Assembly (NCBI GenBank): GCA_002372505.1
Contig: DFGY01000092.1
Coordinates: 1 to 15,285 of the forward strand
Direction of reading: 5' to 3'
Source: Firmicutes bacterium UBA3738
GTDB taxonomy: Bacteria; Bacillota; Clostridia; Peptostreptococcales; Anaerovoracaceae
Length of the DNA stretch: 15,285 nt
A program made the translations under genes and the position numbers. The notes under the pieces were generated by a model. It did no database searches, had not been told where the DNA came from, and saw nothing but the letters and a program-made list of their open reading frames with translations. Every line of letters starts with the position of its first letter. Within the stretch, counting starts at the first letter, position 1. Shown piece after piece: positions 14,445 through 15,285 of the stretch.

Positions 14445-15143
14445 CTACCACTCCAGATCTTCCGCTCTCATTTTCGATTCGTTGACCTGTACGTCACGGA
14501 CCGCTCCGTCGTGAAGCCTTATGACCCGGTCGGCCATTTGCTTAATGGCGTCGTTGTGGGTGACCATGAGAATGGTGTTGCCGTATTCGGCGTTTACGTC
14601 TTCTATGAGTTTCAGTATCTCCTTGGAAGTGCTGTAGTCCAGGGCGCCGGTGGGCTCGTCGCACAGCAGAATGTCCGGATTTTTAATCATGGCCCTGCCT
14701 ATGGATGTTCTCTGCTGCTGGCCGCCGGAAATCTGATTGGGAATTTTGTCCTTGTGCTCCCAGAGCCCCAGCTTTTTTATAAGGTCGTCAATGGGAAGGG
14801 GATTGTCGCTTAGGTACCCGCCAACCTCAATATTTTCTTTGACGGTGAGGTTGCCGATTAGGTTGTATGACTGGAATATGTAGCCCAGGTGCCTGCGCCT
14901 GTAGCTTGAGAGATCCTTCTCCTTCATTCCCACCAGCTCATCGGCGCCTACCTTGATGGCCCCAGCATCGGCACTTTCTATTCCACCTACAATGTTGAGC
15001 AGAGTAGACTTGCCGGAACCGGAAGGCCCCAGCATTACGCAGATTTCACCCTTCTCCACACCGAAATCTATGTCTTTTAGAACCTCGACTCTGCTGTCGC
15101 CTTCGCCGAAGCCCTTCCTGATACCCTTTACTTCTAAATACAT
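14445..15143 (-). CDS. ABC transporter ATP-binding protein (MacB/LolD-like)
   Basis: The protein is 232 residues with a complete ATPase: Walker A GPSGSGKST (39-47), Q-loop Q91, signature ISGGQQQR (138-145), Walker B ILLCDEP (158-164) with E163, D-loop GALD, and switch H196. Length and sequence match the ATPases that pair with FtsX-type permeases, and the permease gene follows after 1 nt. AGAAGG lies 5 nt before the ATG. Its promoter carries an operator shared with the DUF3793 gene. The final 15 or so residues are unrelated to the core fold and overlap the ribosome binding region of the permease. Confidence 0.95.
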   Translation of the reverse strand: MYLEVKGIRKGFGEGDSRVEVLKDIDFGVEKGEICVMLGPSGSGKSTLLNIVGGIESADAGAIKVGADELVGMKEKDLSSYRRRHLGYIFQSYNLIGNLTVKENIEVGGYLSDNPLPIDDLIKKLGLWEHKDKIPNQISGGQQQRTSIGRAMIKNPDILLCDEPTGALDYSTSKEILKLIEDVNAEYGNTILMVTHNDAIKQMADRVIRLHDGAVRDVQVNESKMRAEDLEW

Positions 15144-15169
15144 CTATGCCTTCTTTCCATTCAACAGTC

Positions 15170-15187
15170 AGTTAGTTTTCGCTAACT
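15170..15187. promoter_or_regulatory. Palindromic operator of the ABC exporter
   Basis: The minus-strand 18-mer AGTTAGCGAAAACTAACT is nearly identical to operator 1 of the DUF3793 gene. It begins 2 nt after the -10 box and covers the predicted transcription start (near 15183). Confidence 0.72.
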
Positions 15188-15189
15188 CA

Positions 15190-15217
15190 ATTATAATCCC
15201 TTTTTGTCTCTTGTCAA
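15190..15217 (-). promoter_or_regulatory. Promoter of the ABC exporter operon
   Basis: On the minus strand a perfect TTGACA (15212-15217) and TATAAT (15190-15195) are 16 nt apart, the same spacing as the DUF3793 promoter. The -35 lies in an inverted repeat (ttgtca 15211-15216, tgacaa 15222-15227) at the edge of a family 2 repeat. Confidence 0.85.
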
Positions 15218-15219
15218 GA

Positions 15220-15285
15220 GATGACAAGGGGACGGTTCTCGCGTCACCTTTTGCCACATCCTGGCAAAAGGTGACACGAGAACCG
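15220..15285. repeat. Family 2 REPIN-like palindrome, cut by the window end
   Basis: The arms 15233-15256 and 15262-15285 are reverse complements over 24 bp with one mismatch and a 5-nt loop (catcc). The left flank, gatgacaagggga, should have a counterpart beyond the window. The core gacggttctcgcgtcacc defines family 2. Confidence 0.8.

Overview
The window looks like a mid-GC chromosomal segment of an anaerobic Clostridia-type Firmicute (Bacillota). Supporting signs are strong GGAGG-type ribosome binding sites, a class B sortase, a DUF3793 protein (a family I associate with Clostridia), an FN3 plus NlpC/P60 secreted hydrolase, and sigma-A-like TTGACA/TATAAT promoters. Genus cannot be fixed from sequence alone. 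No rRNA, tRNA, CRISPR array, insertion sequence or phage gene is visible.

Layout. Positions 149-8383 carry a tightly packed minus-strand operon, transcribed right to left: class B sortase, GT-A-like glycosyltransferase, VWA/DUF2201-like protein, MoxR-like AAA+ ATPase, GT4 glycosyltransferase, a glycosyltransferase-like protein fused to a cyclic-nucleotide-binding domain, and CvpA. Most junctions are overlaps (ATGA, TAATG) or gaps under 40 nt. An EamA/DMT transporter (8479-9345) lies upstream on the same strand and may feed the operon. Positions 9346-10053 are intergenic, with repeats and promoters. A plus-strand DUF3793 gene (10054-10632) and a plus-strand secreted NlpC/P60 protein (10899-12188) follow. 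A two-gene ABC exporter (ATPase 14445-15143, FtsX-type permease 12194-14443) lies convergent on the minus strand.

How the genes may work together. The sortase operon joins a surface transpeptidase to three cytosolic sugar-transferase-like proteins, a MoxR/VWA-type remodelling pair and a membrane protein. I infer a cell-surface glycan or glycoprotein assembly system whose remodelling pair has a degraded metalloprotease motif and one of whose transferases carries a possible nucleotide sensor. This gene set is the best candidate for an undescribed system. No sortase substrate is encoded here.

Regulation. The DUF3793 gene and the ABC exporter share an 18-bp palindromic operator (consensus close to AGTTAGCGRMRACTAACT) placed just downstream of a TTGACA-16-TATAAT promoter, so they probably belong to one regulon. 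The intergenic regions hold two families of short REP-like repeats, including a perfect 36-bp-arm palindrome. At two places these repeats supply or overlap a promoter -35 box.
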